A DNA stretch of 64,000 nt from Micromonospora sp. WMMD961 (GTDB taxonomy: Bacteria > Actinomycetota > Actinomycetes > Mycobacteriales > Micromonosporaceae). Shown here piece by piece: positions 51,731 through 58,982 of the stretch (position 1 is its first letter; each line of letters opens with the position of its first letter). The position numbers and the translations under genes are program-made. The stretch spans positions 2,448,501-2,512,500 of the forward strand of contig NZ_JARUBJ010000002.1 in the NCBI RefSeq assembly GCF_029626145.1, read 5' to 3'. The notes beneath the pieces are model-generated. The model saw nothing but the letters and a program-made list of their open reading frames with translations. It did no database searches and was not told the DNA's origin.

Positions 51731-51765
51731 GCTCAGCCTTTGCGTGATCCGGGTTGACGCGAGAG

Positions 51766-51915
51766 TCAGGCGGGCGGGTCGGGGGCCACGGAAGGGCCCT
51801 TGCCCTGGTGCACCTCGATCCAGCCCCGCTCATCCAAGATGCGCACTGCAGATCTGATCGGCGTCGCACTGGCCTGGTACTGCTCGCCGAATTCCGCGAT
51901 CGACGGCGCGATGCA
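51766..51915 (-). pseudogene. GntR winged-helix remnant
   Basis: The minus strand reads PSIAEFGEQYQASATP, then IRSAVRILDERGWIEVHQG and KGPSVAPDPPA before a TGA. This is clearly the second half of a GntR-type winged helix (usual PS-x-x-x-L-A-x-x-x-x-V-S, R-x-L-x-x-L-x-x-x-G-L-I-x-x-x-x-G-x-G). An in-frame stop at 51916-51918 cuts it off before the first helix, and no start is available. It is about 49 residues, so it is a fragment. Confidence 0.7.
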
Positions 51916-51978
51916 TCAACGTTCGCCGGATGGGCCGCTGTTCCCGGCCAATCCCGTTGCCGGCGCGCGCCCTCGGCT

Positions 51979-52221
51979 GGCGAGGAGTGGCGGTGGCTGC
52001 CGGCCGAGCACCGCGCCGCGTACCTCCGCGATGTGGCCCGCGCATGCGCCCTGGCCGGCGACATGCTGCGGGCTGGCCGGACGCTGCTCGACGCGGAACG
52101 CACCGTCCGCAGCGAGGTGCACGACCGTCCGGCGGTACGGAAGCTGGTCGCCGTCGTGTGGCGGTCCGCCGACGCGCCCGCCGGCGTCGTCCAGCTCGCC
52201 ACCGCCCTCGGCGTCGCCTGA
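51979..52221 (+). pseudogene. C-terminal fragment of an XRE-type regulator
   Basis: An 80-residue reading GEEWRWLPAEHRAAYLRD, then VARACALAGDMLRAGRTLLD, ending in LATALGVA, resembles the TPR-like C-terminal end of large actinomycete helix-turn-helix regulators (usual R-D-V-A-R-A-x-x-x-x-G-D...RPA-x-R). The helix-turn-helix and most of the protein are missing. Upstream codons in this frame look random and overlap the GntR remnant on the other strand. It is probably a deletion remnant, though a short expressed protein cannot be ruled out. Confidence 0.5.
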
Positions 52222-52271
52222 CGGCCGTCACCTGTCCCGGTGCGGGATGGTGGCGCGCCGGTCCGGAAGAG

Positions 52272-52829
52272 TCAGTCAGCGTGGTGGCCGTCGGGACCGA
52301 GCACGGAGTCGACCAGCGCGGTCAGTCCCGCGTGCCACCGGGCTTCGGGCCAGTCGCGCAGGTGCTCGACCAGGTCGCTGCGGACGGCGGCGAGCAGGGC
52401 GTGGGCCAGATAGTCCGCCGCGTGCGGGCCGCGTACGTCCGCGACGAGGCCGGCGAGCAGGGTGTGCCAGTGGTCGTACGCCTCATTGCGGTACGGGCTG
52501 CCGCCTCCCGCGCTCTCGAGTGCCAGCGTGAGCACCCGGTTGTCGAGCTTGAAGCGCAGCATGGCCCGCAGCAGTTCGACGGTCTGCTCCGCCGCGGGCC
52601 GGGTGGGTGACGCCGTGAGCGCATCCTGCAACCGCAGCCCCCGTTGCTCGTAGAGGGCGCGGATGAGCCCGATCCGGTCGCCGAAGCGCCGGAACAGGGT
52701 GCCCTTGCCGACGCCGGCGGCGGTGGCGATGTCGTCCATCGACACCTGATCGGGGTCGGCTGCGGCGTCGAAGAGGCGCCCGGCGGCGGCCAGCACCGAC
52801 TCCCTGTTGCGTAGCGCATCGGCCCGCAC
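52272..52829 (-). CDS. TetR family transcriptional regulator
   Basis: A 185-residue repressor. The helix-turn-helix is VSMDDIATAAGVGKGTLFRRF at residues 30-50; the C-terminal domain begins RIGLIRALYEQRGLRLQDAL. The GTG at 52829 follows AGGGGG. It is divergent from a SnoaL-like and an NmrA-like gene. Two identical-spacing 15-bp palindromes in the 99-bp gap are its likely operators, so it probably represses both itself and the two-gene operon. Confidence 0.9.
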   Translation of the reverse strand: MRADALRNRESVLAAAGRLFDAAADPDQVSMDDIATAAGVGKGTLFRRFGDRIGLIRALYEQRGLRLQDALTASPTRPAAEQTVELLRAMLRFKLDNRVLTLALESAGGGSPYRNEAYDHWHTLLAGLVADVRGPHAADYLAHALLAAVRSDLVEHLRDWPEARWHAGLTALVDSVLGPDGHHAD

Positions 52830-52848
52830 CGGGCCCCCTCTCGCCAAA

Positions 52849-52889
52849 CGGACTGGCGGTCCGTATAGTCGAAGCGGACCGGCGGTCCG
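52849..52889. promoter_or_regulatory. Twin TetR operator palindromes
   Basis: CGGACTGGCGGTCCG at 52849-52863 and CGGACCGGCGGTCCG at 52875-52889 are 26 bp apart centre to centre. The second is a perfect CGGACC-N3-GGTCCG dyad and the first has one mismatch. A TATAGT hexamer lies between them. Binding would block both divergent promoters. Confidence 0.75.
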
Positions 52890-52928
52890 AATCTTATCGC
52901 GACCGTCCCGGACGACGAAAGGACGATC

Positions 52929-53345
52929 ATGTCGGACAACCCCGCCGCGGTGTTCCACCGCGGCATGGAGCTGCTGCTCGCCAAGGACATGGCCGGGTTC
53001 ATCGCGCTGTTCGCCGAGGACGCGGTGCTGGAACTCCCGTTCGCGCCGCCCGGCCAGCCGCGCCGCGTAGCCGGACGCGCCGACCTGCACGAGTACCTGA
53101 TCAACTATCCGGACCTGCTCGACGTCCGCGAGATCCACGATCGCACCGTGCACGAGACCAGGGACCCCGAGGTCGTCGTCGTCGAGTTCGTCGCCTCCGG
53201 TGTCGTCGTCGCCTCCGGTCGGCCGTACGAGCTGCGCTACATCGCCGTCCTGACCATCCGTGCCGGGAAGCTGGTGCACTACCGCGACTACTGGGATCCG
53301 ATCGCCGCACAGGAACTGCTCGGTGGCGGCCTGGTGCGCTCATGA
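52929..53345 (+). CDS. SnoaL-like / NTF2-fold protein
   Basis: A 138-residue ketosteroid-isomerase-like protein with the typical MAGFIALFAEDAVLELPFAPPG start, GRADLHEYL, and the C-terminal IRAGKLVHYRDYWDPIA. Members are polyketide cyclases, isomerases or ligand-binding proteins. The ATG follows GAAAGGAC. Its stop overlaps the next gene's start (ATGA). The two form a TetR-controlled operon likely to handle a small molecule. The substrate is unknown. Confidence 0.88.
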   Translation: MSDNPAAVFHRGMELLLAKDMAGFIALFAEDAVLELPFAPPGQPRRVAGRADLHEYLINYPDLLDVREIHDRTVHETRDPEVVVVEFVASGVVVASGRPYELRYIAVLTIRAGKLVHYRDYWDPIAAQELLGGGLVRS

Positions 53346-54175
53346 TGCTGGTCATCGGTGGCACCGGGACCACCGGCCGCATCGTCGCCGCCAAACTTGC
53401 CGAACGCGGTCATCCCGCCCGGATCGCCAGCCGACGCCCCTCCGCCGGAGGATTCCGCTTCGACTGGTACGACCCGACCACCCACCCGGACGCTCTGGAT
53501 GGCGTGCGCGCGATCTACACCATCCCCCCGGTCGGCGAGGTCGACCCGGCACCGGTCATGCTGCCCTTCCTCGAGCGGGCACGTGCCGCCGGTGTCCGCC
53601 GGGTGGTGCTGCTCAGCTCCTCGGCCGTCCCGCCCGCCGAGCACGGACTGGGCCTGGTGCAGGCGCGGCTGGGTGAGCTGTTCGGGGAGTGGGCGGTGCT
53701 GCGGCCCTCCTGGTTCATGGAGAACTTCGTCGGTGAGCAGCCCTACGCGGTCAGCGCCCGCGATCATGGCGAGATCGTCAGCGCCACCGGCACCGCCCGG
53801 GTCGGCTTCGTCGACCCGGCCGACATCGCCGAGGTGGCGGTGCGGGCTCTCACGGACCCGACGCCGCACAACACCGACCACATCATCACCGGACCGGAGG
53901 CGCTCAGCTACGACGCCGTCGCCGCCGTCCTCACCGAGGTCGGTGGTCGGCCGGTCCGGCACCGTGCGATCGACGCGGCGGAACTGGCCGTCCGCCACAG
54001 CGCGAACGGCATTCCGGTGGACTACGCCCACTTCCTCGCCAGCCTGGACACCGCGATCGCGGCGGGCGCGGAGGACCGGACGACCTCGACCGTGGCGGAC
54101 GTGACCGGTCGTACGCCACGATCCTTCCGCGACTTCTGCCGGGACCGCCTGCGCGGCGACGGTCTCGGTGCCTGA
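53342..54175 (+). CDS. NmrA-like NAD(P)H-binding protein
   Basis: A 277-residue atypical SDR. Cofactor motif VIGGTGTTGRIVAAKLAERG starts at residue 4, then RFDWYDPTTHPDALDGVRAIYTIPP, VLLSSSAVPP, and LRPSWFMENF, the NmrA/TMR family pattern. The catalytic Tyr-x-x-x-Lys is not evident, as in NmrA-type sensors and QOR2-like quinone reductases. It is coupled to the SnoaL-like gene and ends at a long inverted repeat. A role in redox handling of a small molecule or quinone is plausible. Confidence 0.88.
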   Translation: MMLVIGGTGTTGRIVAAKLAERGHPARIASRRPSAGGFRFDWYDPTTHPDALDGVRAIYTIPPVGEVDPAPVMLPFLERARAAGVRRVVLLSSSAVPPAEHGLGLVQARLGELFGEWAVLRPSWFMENFVGEQPYAVSARDHGEIVSATGTARVGFVDPADIAEVAVRALTDPTPHNTDHIITGPEALSYDAVAAVLTEVGGRPVRHRAIDAAELAVRHSANGIPVDYAHFLASLDTAIAAGAEDRTTSTVADVTGRTPRSFRDFCRDRLRGDGLGA

Positions 54176-54194
54176 CCGACGCTCCGTGGGCCGT

Positions 54195-54281
54195 CTAGCT
54201 TGATCTTCAACCTGCGGGGCGGTGCCATCGACCCTGGTCGATCATGAGAACAGCCGTCGACACTCCCGAAGATCAAGCTAG
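54195..54281. repeat. Inverted repeat between convergent genes
   Basis: CTAGCTTGATCTTC at 54195-54208 pairs perfectly with GAAGATCAAGCTAG at 54268-54281. A second small dyad (ATCGACC with GGTCGAT) lies inside. It lies between the NmrA-like gene and the convergent HNH exon, and its right arm contains the HNH stop codon. It is a likely bidirectional terminator. Confidence 0.8.
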
Positions 54282-54475
54282 TTGCGTCGGTGGTAGTGGT
54301 TGCGGCGGGGGAGTTGTTCGGGGTCGAGCCAGGCCGGCGGGACGAACTCGGGGTGGCCGTCGCCGCCAAGCTGGGCGGCCCAGTCGCCTCGGTGCAGGTG
54401 GCGGTGGTGGTGGCCGCAGAGCAGCACGGCGTTGGCGAGGGTGGTGTCGCCGCCGTCGGCCCAGTGGTGGATGTG
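54278..54475 (-). CDS. 13E12-family HNH protein, 3' exon
   Basis: The second exon of the gene whose first exon is 56626-57681. It reads HIHHWADGGDTTLANAV and then LLCGHHHRHLHRGDW, the end of the HNH motif, followed by 35 more residues and a TAG. Its frame joins the first exon without a shift if 54476-56625 is removed, giving a 417-residue protein. It has no start of its own. The HNH motif is reconstituted only by splicing. Confidence 0.85.
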   Translation of the reverse strand, partial: HIHHWADGGDTTLANAVLLCGHHHRHLHRGDWAAQLGGDGHPEFVPPAWLDPEQLPRRNHYHRRN

Positions 54476-54538
54476 GTTGAGTCGGCCCGGGGCGCGGTGG
54501 CGGCGTTGCCGCTGCCCCGTTTCCCCGGGCCGCTCTCC

Positions 54539-54572
54539 GAACCCGGCGTGCGACTTTCACCGCACCGGGCTC
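54539..54572 (-). ncRNA. Group II intron domain V
   Basis: The 34-nt hairpin has the conserved AGC catalytic triad near its 5' end, the GTGAAAGT terminal region and the final GGTTC-like 3' strand (here GGGTTC). It lies 10 bp after the maturase stop, as expected for a functional ribozyme core. Confidence 0.9.
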
Positions 54573-54581
54573 TCCACGAGG

Positions 54582-56084
54582 TCATGCCATCTGGTCGGTG
54601 ATCTGTAAGGGCCAAGGGGATGGGATCGTGTTGCCTCGCAGCCGGTATCGGCTGACTCGTGTTGAGGCGATGTTGAACAGTTCGATCCCGTCCAGGGCGA
54701 TGGGACGCCAGCCAGTAGGGCCGCGTAACCATCGCCGGACGTCTCTCCAAGGCATGCGTTGGCGGCGCATCACCCAGTGCACGACGCGCCACCAGACGAA
54801 GGTCTGGAGTTTGTCGAAGGTGTGTTTGGCCACCGCGTGTTTGAAGTAGTTCGCCCAGCCACGCTGGATCTGGTTGATCCGGATCAGCGTTGCCCGGTAC
54901 TCGGCCTGGGACAATCTGCGGGTCAGAGTTCGGATCTTTGCCTTGAAATCGCGGACTGGCCTGTCTGCGATGAAGGTGTAGACGTAGCTCTTATCCGTTC
55001 CCCGTTTACGCATCCACTTGATATGGAAGCCGAGGAAGTCGAACCCGTCGCTCATGTGCACCACCTGGGTTTTCGCCACGGACAGGCGAAGTCCCACAGG
55101 TGCCAGCACCCTGCTCACCTCCTCGCGCACCGTTTCGGCGTTGGTTTGGGTACCGAACACCAGCACGACGAAGTCGTCCGCGTAGCGGACCATCCGCCAG
55201 GTGCCCAGCCCGTTGCGACGCCGGGTCTTGCGGCGCTCGTGGCTCCATGACCGCCACTGAGCGTCGAAGTGCTCATCGAGCACGCTCAGAGCGATGTTGG
55301 CCAGCAGCGGTGAGAGAATGCCCCCTTGAGGAGTGCCGGTGAGGCTGTCCTCCCGATCACCGGATCTGGTCATGACTCCGGCTTTCAGGAACGCCTTCAC
55401 CAGGGCCAGTACACGTTTGTCCGAGATCCGTAGACGCATCCGATCCATCAACGCGGTGTGGTCGATGGAATCGAAACACGCTTCGATGTCGGCATCCAGG
55501 ACCCACTGATAACCCTTCGTGCCCAACATCTGAATCTCGGCAATCGCGTCGTGCACTCGCCGGTTGGGCCGGAAACCGAACGATGACGGCTTGAAGTCCG
55601 CCTCGAAGATCGGCTCCAACACCAGCTTCAGCGCCGCTTGGACCACCCGGTCGGTAACCGTCGGGATCCCCAACTTGCGGACCTTGCCCGACCCGCGCTT
55701 CGGAATCAGTTGCTGCCGCACCGGCAACGCCTGAAACTCTCGCGCTTTCAACCGCTCTCGAATGCGTTCCAAGAACGCCTGTTCACCGACCCGCTCCCGA
55801 ATGTCAAAGACGGTTGAGCCGTCCACACCCGCAGAACGGGCCCCGGCGTTGCCCGCGACCCGGTCGAACGCCATCATCAGCGTCGCCGGGTCATACACCA
55901 GGTTGTACAGATCATCGAAGCGACGGCACGGATCGGCCGTCGCCCATTGGTGCAATTTGGTCTGCATCCGTCGTACCCGCGCCTGCGCCAACCCGGCGTC
56001 AGGCCACGCGCCCGGAACATTCACTCCGGGATCTTCGACCATCACAGTCCCTTCCTTGCTGACCTCGCTGTCGCCCTTCGCCAT
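54582..56084 (-). CDS. ltrA: Group II intron reverse transcriptase/maturase
   Basis: A 500-residue intron-encoded protein that assists splicing and copies the intron into DNA. RT blocks are present in order: FGFRPNRRVHDAI, WVLDADIEACFDSID, GTPQGGILSPLLANIAL, the active site VRYADDFVVLV and FLGFHIKWM. Domain X follows (RGWANYFKHAVAKHTFDKL). No HNH endonuclease domain is present at the C-terminus, so mobility would use nicks at replication forks or target single strands. The ATG at 56084 follows GGGAG by ten bases; an ATG 14 codons later, after AAGGAAGGG, is an alternative. The frame is intact. Confidence 0.95.
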   Translation of the reverse strand: MAKGDSEVSKEGTVMVEDPGVNVPGAWPDAGLAQARVRRMQTKLHQWATADPCRRFDDLYNLVYDPATLMMAFDRVAGNAGARSAGVDGSTVFDIRERVGEQAFLERIRERLKAREFQALPVRQQLIPKRGSGKVRKLGIPTVTDRVVQAALKLVLEPIFEADFKPSSFGFRPNRRVHDAIAEIQMLGTKGYQWVLDADIEACFDSIDHTALMDRMRLRISDKRVLALVKAFLKAGVMTRSGDREDSLTGTPQGGILSPLLANIALSVLDEHFDAQWRSWSHERRKTRRRNGLGTWRMVRYADDFVVLVFGTQTNAETVREEVSRVLAPVGLRLSVAKTQVVHMSDGFDFLGFHIKWMRKRGTDKSYVYTFIADRPVRDFKAKIRTLTRRLSQAEYRATLIRINQIQRGWANYFKHAVAKHTFDKLQTFVWWRVVHWVMRRQRMPWRDVRRWLRGPTGWRPIALDGIELFNIASTRVSRYRLRGNTIPSPWPLQITDQMA

Positions 56085-56625
56085 GCGGCCGGCTCTCCCG
56101 ACCTCGGACTACTACGGCGACTCCGCCCCGTCACGGCCGGATCGGCCGACGGTGGACCCAGCCCCACCCGCGTTGGCCACGCGGTATCAGGCACGTCCGT
56201 GACGGTTCCCGTGTTCACTGACCGATCGATCGTCGAAGGAGGCGCCTGGCTCTACCCCCGCGGCATCGCCACGACTACCCCGCGGCACTTCGTCGTGGCC
56301 TCCAGCCGGCCGTCCACATCACCGACCCGGAGTTCCCCGCCCATCAGGGGCGGGTACGCACCGCGCCCAGCCATCTGCCAGATTCCCAGCTGGTGGTCCA
56401 TTAGGGGGCTTCACACACCAGTTCCTCACGTACACCTCTCCGACTCGCTAGCCGAACCCGCACCATCTGGCAGTACTGGCACGCCTCGGCGTCGTCAGGG
56501 GCCGCTTGCCGCCAGGCCCGGCACCTCCCGAACCCGGCTGCCCCTCAGCTTCACCGTCCTGCCGCGACAGGACGGCGGTGGTGGTCTCTCACCTCCACTC
56601 GATCAATCAGCGCCTCACGGCGCAC

Positions 56626-57681
56626 GTGGCCGTCGCACCAACGCGGCGGGCGGTCGCAACCGGGGAACGCGCAACCCCGGTCGCGCAGCACCAGGGCGCG
56701 GCGCAGCGGGCCGGTGATGAGCCGGCGTTGCCGGCCGACGTCGAGGACCTGGCCGGTGCCGCCGAGCACGGCGGGCAGAATGCTTGCGTCGCAGGCCAGG
56801 CGGCGCACGGTGGCGGGGGTGAGGTGCTGGCCGATGTCGAGAGCGCCGGTGCCCAGCTGTCGGGTCAGCTCGTCGTAGCTGGTGGTGACGACGACCTGGG
56901 TGAGGTCGCCGCCGCTCTCGGGTAGCTCACCGGTTCGCAGGGCCAGTCGGCAGACGTCGGCGAGGGCGTCGTGGCGGCGCTGCCCGGCGGTGCGGGTGTC
57001 GTCGGGGCCGGTGGGCCCGGTCAGCGGGTCGATGGCGGCGCGCAACGCGGCGGCGGCCTCGGTGTCGAGGATGCCGGCGAGGCGCAGCCGGCCGTCGGAC
57101 TGCTCGCTGATCGTGACGTGCCGGTCCCCGGCGGCCCGCGACTCCTGCGCCCGCAGCGCGGCCTCGGCGGCGGCGTCGGCGACGTCCGGGGCGACGTGGT
57201 CGAGGATGCGGGTGCCGAGCCTGCGCAGCAGGGCGGCGTCGAACTGCGCCGCCCACCCGACGAGGACGCCGACGGCCTTGTCGGCAGCCTCCGTGCCGGC
57301 GCTGACCCGGACGGTCTCAACCGTGTTGGCGATGACCCGGACCTGCTCCACATCGACCGACCCGCCGGCCAACGCGTCCCGCACGCCGTTCGGCGCGGAT
57401 TCGAGCGTCGCGGCCAGCTCGACCAGCCGGCGGGCGACACCGACGCCGAGGCGTAACCGGTCACGTAGCCACACCGCCGTCGAGGAGGCGCCCTGCGCCG
57501 TCGCGGTGCCGCGACCGTCCAGCTCACGCACGAGGCTCAGCTTGACCGCGGCGAGCCGTTGCTCGATCCGGTGCGCGGCGTCCAGTGCGGCGACGAGATC
57601 GTGCTCGGTCGCTGCCCAGGCGGACGTGTCGAAGCAGGCCGCGACTGCCGCCTCCGCCTGCTCCAACGCATCGATCACCAT
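56626..57681 (-). CDS. 13E12-family HNH endonuclease-like protein, 5' exon
   Basis: The 352-codon first exon of a DUF222/13E12-type protein. The N-terminal DUF222 helical domain covers residues 1-290 (AAVKLSLVRELDGRGTATAQ, RRLVELAATLESAP). The HNH region then begins RRALVLRDRGCAFPGCDRPP and breaks at WCDGH, where the intron enters. Without splicing, translation would add a short intron-encoded tail and lose the catalytic histidines. The ATG at 57681 has no ribosome site and a TAGTAT -10-like hexamer just upstream, so the mRNA may be leaderless. A LexA-like box overlaps the promoter. Confidence 0.88.
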
Positions 57682-57688
57682 TAGATAC

Positions 57689-57704
57689 TAGAACATCTGT
57701 ACGA
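57689..57704. promoter_or_regulatory. Candidate LexA (SOS) box of the HNH gene
   Basis: TAGAACATCTGTACGA lies 8-23 bp upstream of the HNH ATG and overlaps the probable -10. It shares all twelve fixed bases with the box upstream of the alkB-like gene at 5692-5707. Several mycobacterial 13E12 genes are reported as LexA-controlled, so SOS induction of this gene fits the family. Confidence 0.6.
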
Positions 57705-57710
57705 CACTTT

Positions 57711-57848
57711 CCGACGCTGACGCTGACGCTGACGCTGACGCTGACGCTGACGCTGACGCTGACGCTGACGCTGACGCTGACGCTGACGCTGACGCTGACG
57801 CTGACGCTGACGCTGACGCTGACGCCGACGCCGACGCCGACGCCGACG
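57711..57848. repeat. Hexanucleotide tandem repeat, 23 units
   Basis: One CCGACG, eighteen uninterrupted CTGACG and four CCGACG units follow one another without a gap. The block lies between the divergent HNH gene and the inositol-phosphate-synthase-like gene, 62 bp upstream of the latter's ATG. Such pure arrays expand and contract easily, so this may be a length-variable promoter-spacing element. Confidence 0.97.
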
Positions 57849-57909
57849 GCGGTGCGCCGGAGCGGGTCGCCCCACCGCCGAACGCGCCGAGGTGACGTAG
57901 CCTCGGACC

Positions 57910-58854
57910 ATGATCAAACCGGTGAAGCTCGCGGTTGTTGGTGTCGGGAACAACACCTCGGCGCTGGTGCAGGGGCTTGCTCTCTACCGCCAGAGCGGCA
58001 GCCTGGTCGGGGTCCGCAGCCCGATGGTCGACGGGCTCGGGGTGGGGGACATCGACGTCGTGGCGGCCTTCGCCACCTCCGAGGAGAAGATCGGTCGGGA
58101 CCTGACCGAGGCGATCTTCCTGCCGCCGAACAACTTCCCCCGGCTGGACTGCGACCTGCCCAGCGCGGGTGTGCCCGTCACGAAGGGCCTCGTCGACGCG
58201 AGCGAGGTGCCGCGGGTGGCGGCGGCGCTGGCCGGGGCGGAGGTGCTGCTCTACTCGGCACCCAGTGGCCGGCCAGCGACCGCCCTGGCGTACGCCGAGG
58301 CCGCCCACCGGGCGGGCGTCGCCTTCATCAACACGACCTCCGACCCGGTCGCCCGGGATCCACACCTGCTGGACAGCTTCGAGGCGGCCGGGCTGCCGCT
58401 GATCGGCGACGACCTGGCCAGCCAGTTCGGCACCTCGGTGCTGCACGACGCCCTGCTGCGGCTCCTGCAGGAGCGGGGCCTCACGCTCGTCAGCTCCTAC
58501 CAGGTCAACCTGGGCGGCACCGAAGACTTCCGCAACCTGGTCGAGAACCCCAACACCAAGAAGCAGTCCAAGCTCAACGCCCTGTCGGACGCTGCCAGCG
58601 TCGAGGTGGCCCCGCTCGGGTATCTGCCGCATCTCGGTTCGCAGAAGGTGGCGCACCTCAACCTGGAGGCGCAGGGCTGGGGTGGGACGGCCGTGAGCCT
58701 CGACGTGAAACTGACGGTGCACGATCCGAGCGGTGCCGCCGGGGTCAACATCGATCTGATTCGGCTGGCGGCCATCGCCCTGCGCACCGGGCAGGGCGGC
58801 TATCGTGCCGAGGCGGCTTCGCTGCTCAAGTCCCCGCCCGGTACGGCGATCTGA
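57910..58854 (+). CDS. Myo-inositol-1-phosphate synthase-like protein
   Basis: A 314-residue NAD-dependent enzyme of the Ino1 family, which makes inositol-3-phosphate from glucose-6-phosphate. It has the NAD start LAVVGVGNNTSALVQGL, FLPPNNFPRL, INTTSDPVA, and the family core SYQVNLGGTEDFRNL followed by NTKKQSKLNAL. It is shorter than typical actinobacterial Ino1 (about 360 residues). In Actinobacteria the product feeds phosphatidylinositol and mycothiol synthesis. The ATG has no clear ribosome site and a TAGCCT hexamer 7 bp upstream, so it may be leaderless. The hexanucleotide array lies in its promoter. Confidence 0.85.
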   Translation: MIKPVKLAVVGVGNNTSALVQGLALYRQSGSLVGVRSPMVDGLGVGDIDVVAAFATSEEKIGRDLTEAIFLPPNNFPRLDCDLPSAGVPVTKGLVDASEVPRVAAALAGAEVLLYSAPSGRPATALAYAEAAHRAGVAFINTTSDPVARDPHLLDSFEAAGLPLIGDDLASQFGTSVLHDALLRLLQERGLTLVSSYQVNLGGTEDFRNLVENPNTKKQSKLNALSDAASVEVAPLGYLPHLGSQKVAHLNLEAQGWGGTAVSLDVKLTVHDPSGAAGVNIDLIRLAAIALRTGQGGYRAEAASLLKSPPGTAI

Positions 58855-58982
58855 GGTGAGTTCCGCGGCACGCGGCTCAGCCCGACCGGATCGGCCGCGA
58901 TGCGGTCACGACGCGAGTTCGCGCGCGGCCCGCCACAACCAAAACGGGTCCGGGACCACTCCTAGTGTTTCGGGAGGCCGGG

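Larger units (their letters stand above)
54476..56625 (-). mobile_element. Group II intron inserted in an HNH gene
   Basis: This 2,150-bp intron starts GTGCGCCGTGAGGC on the minus strand (consensus GUGYG) and ends CTCAAC (AY). Its maturase gene lies in domain IV. Domain V is the 34-nt hairpin at 54539-54572, beginning GAGCCCGGTGCGGTGAAAG. Domain VI follows with a perfect 10-bp CGGCCCGGGG stem. Removing it joins the codons GGC CAC and CAC ATC exactly and restores the DGHH-x-HHWADGG motif of the host gene. It appears complete and therefore potentially mobile. Confidence 0.93.

Noticed and set aside
54582..56084. Retron or DGR reverse transcriptase instead of a group II maturase
   Set aside because: Domain X, domain V and exact intron boundaries identify a group II intron.
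57711..57848. Possible CRISPR array
   Set aside because: The unit is 6 bp with no spacers, and there are no cas genes.
57585..58859. Frame encoding a Thr-Leu repeat across the hexanucleotide array
   Set aside because: It overlaps two real genes in the wrong frame; the repeat is intergenic.
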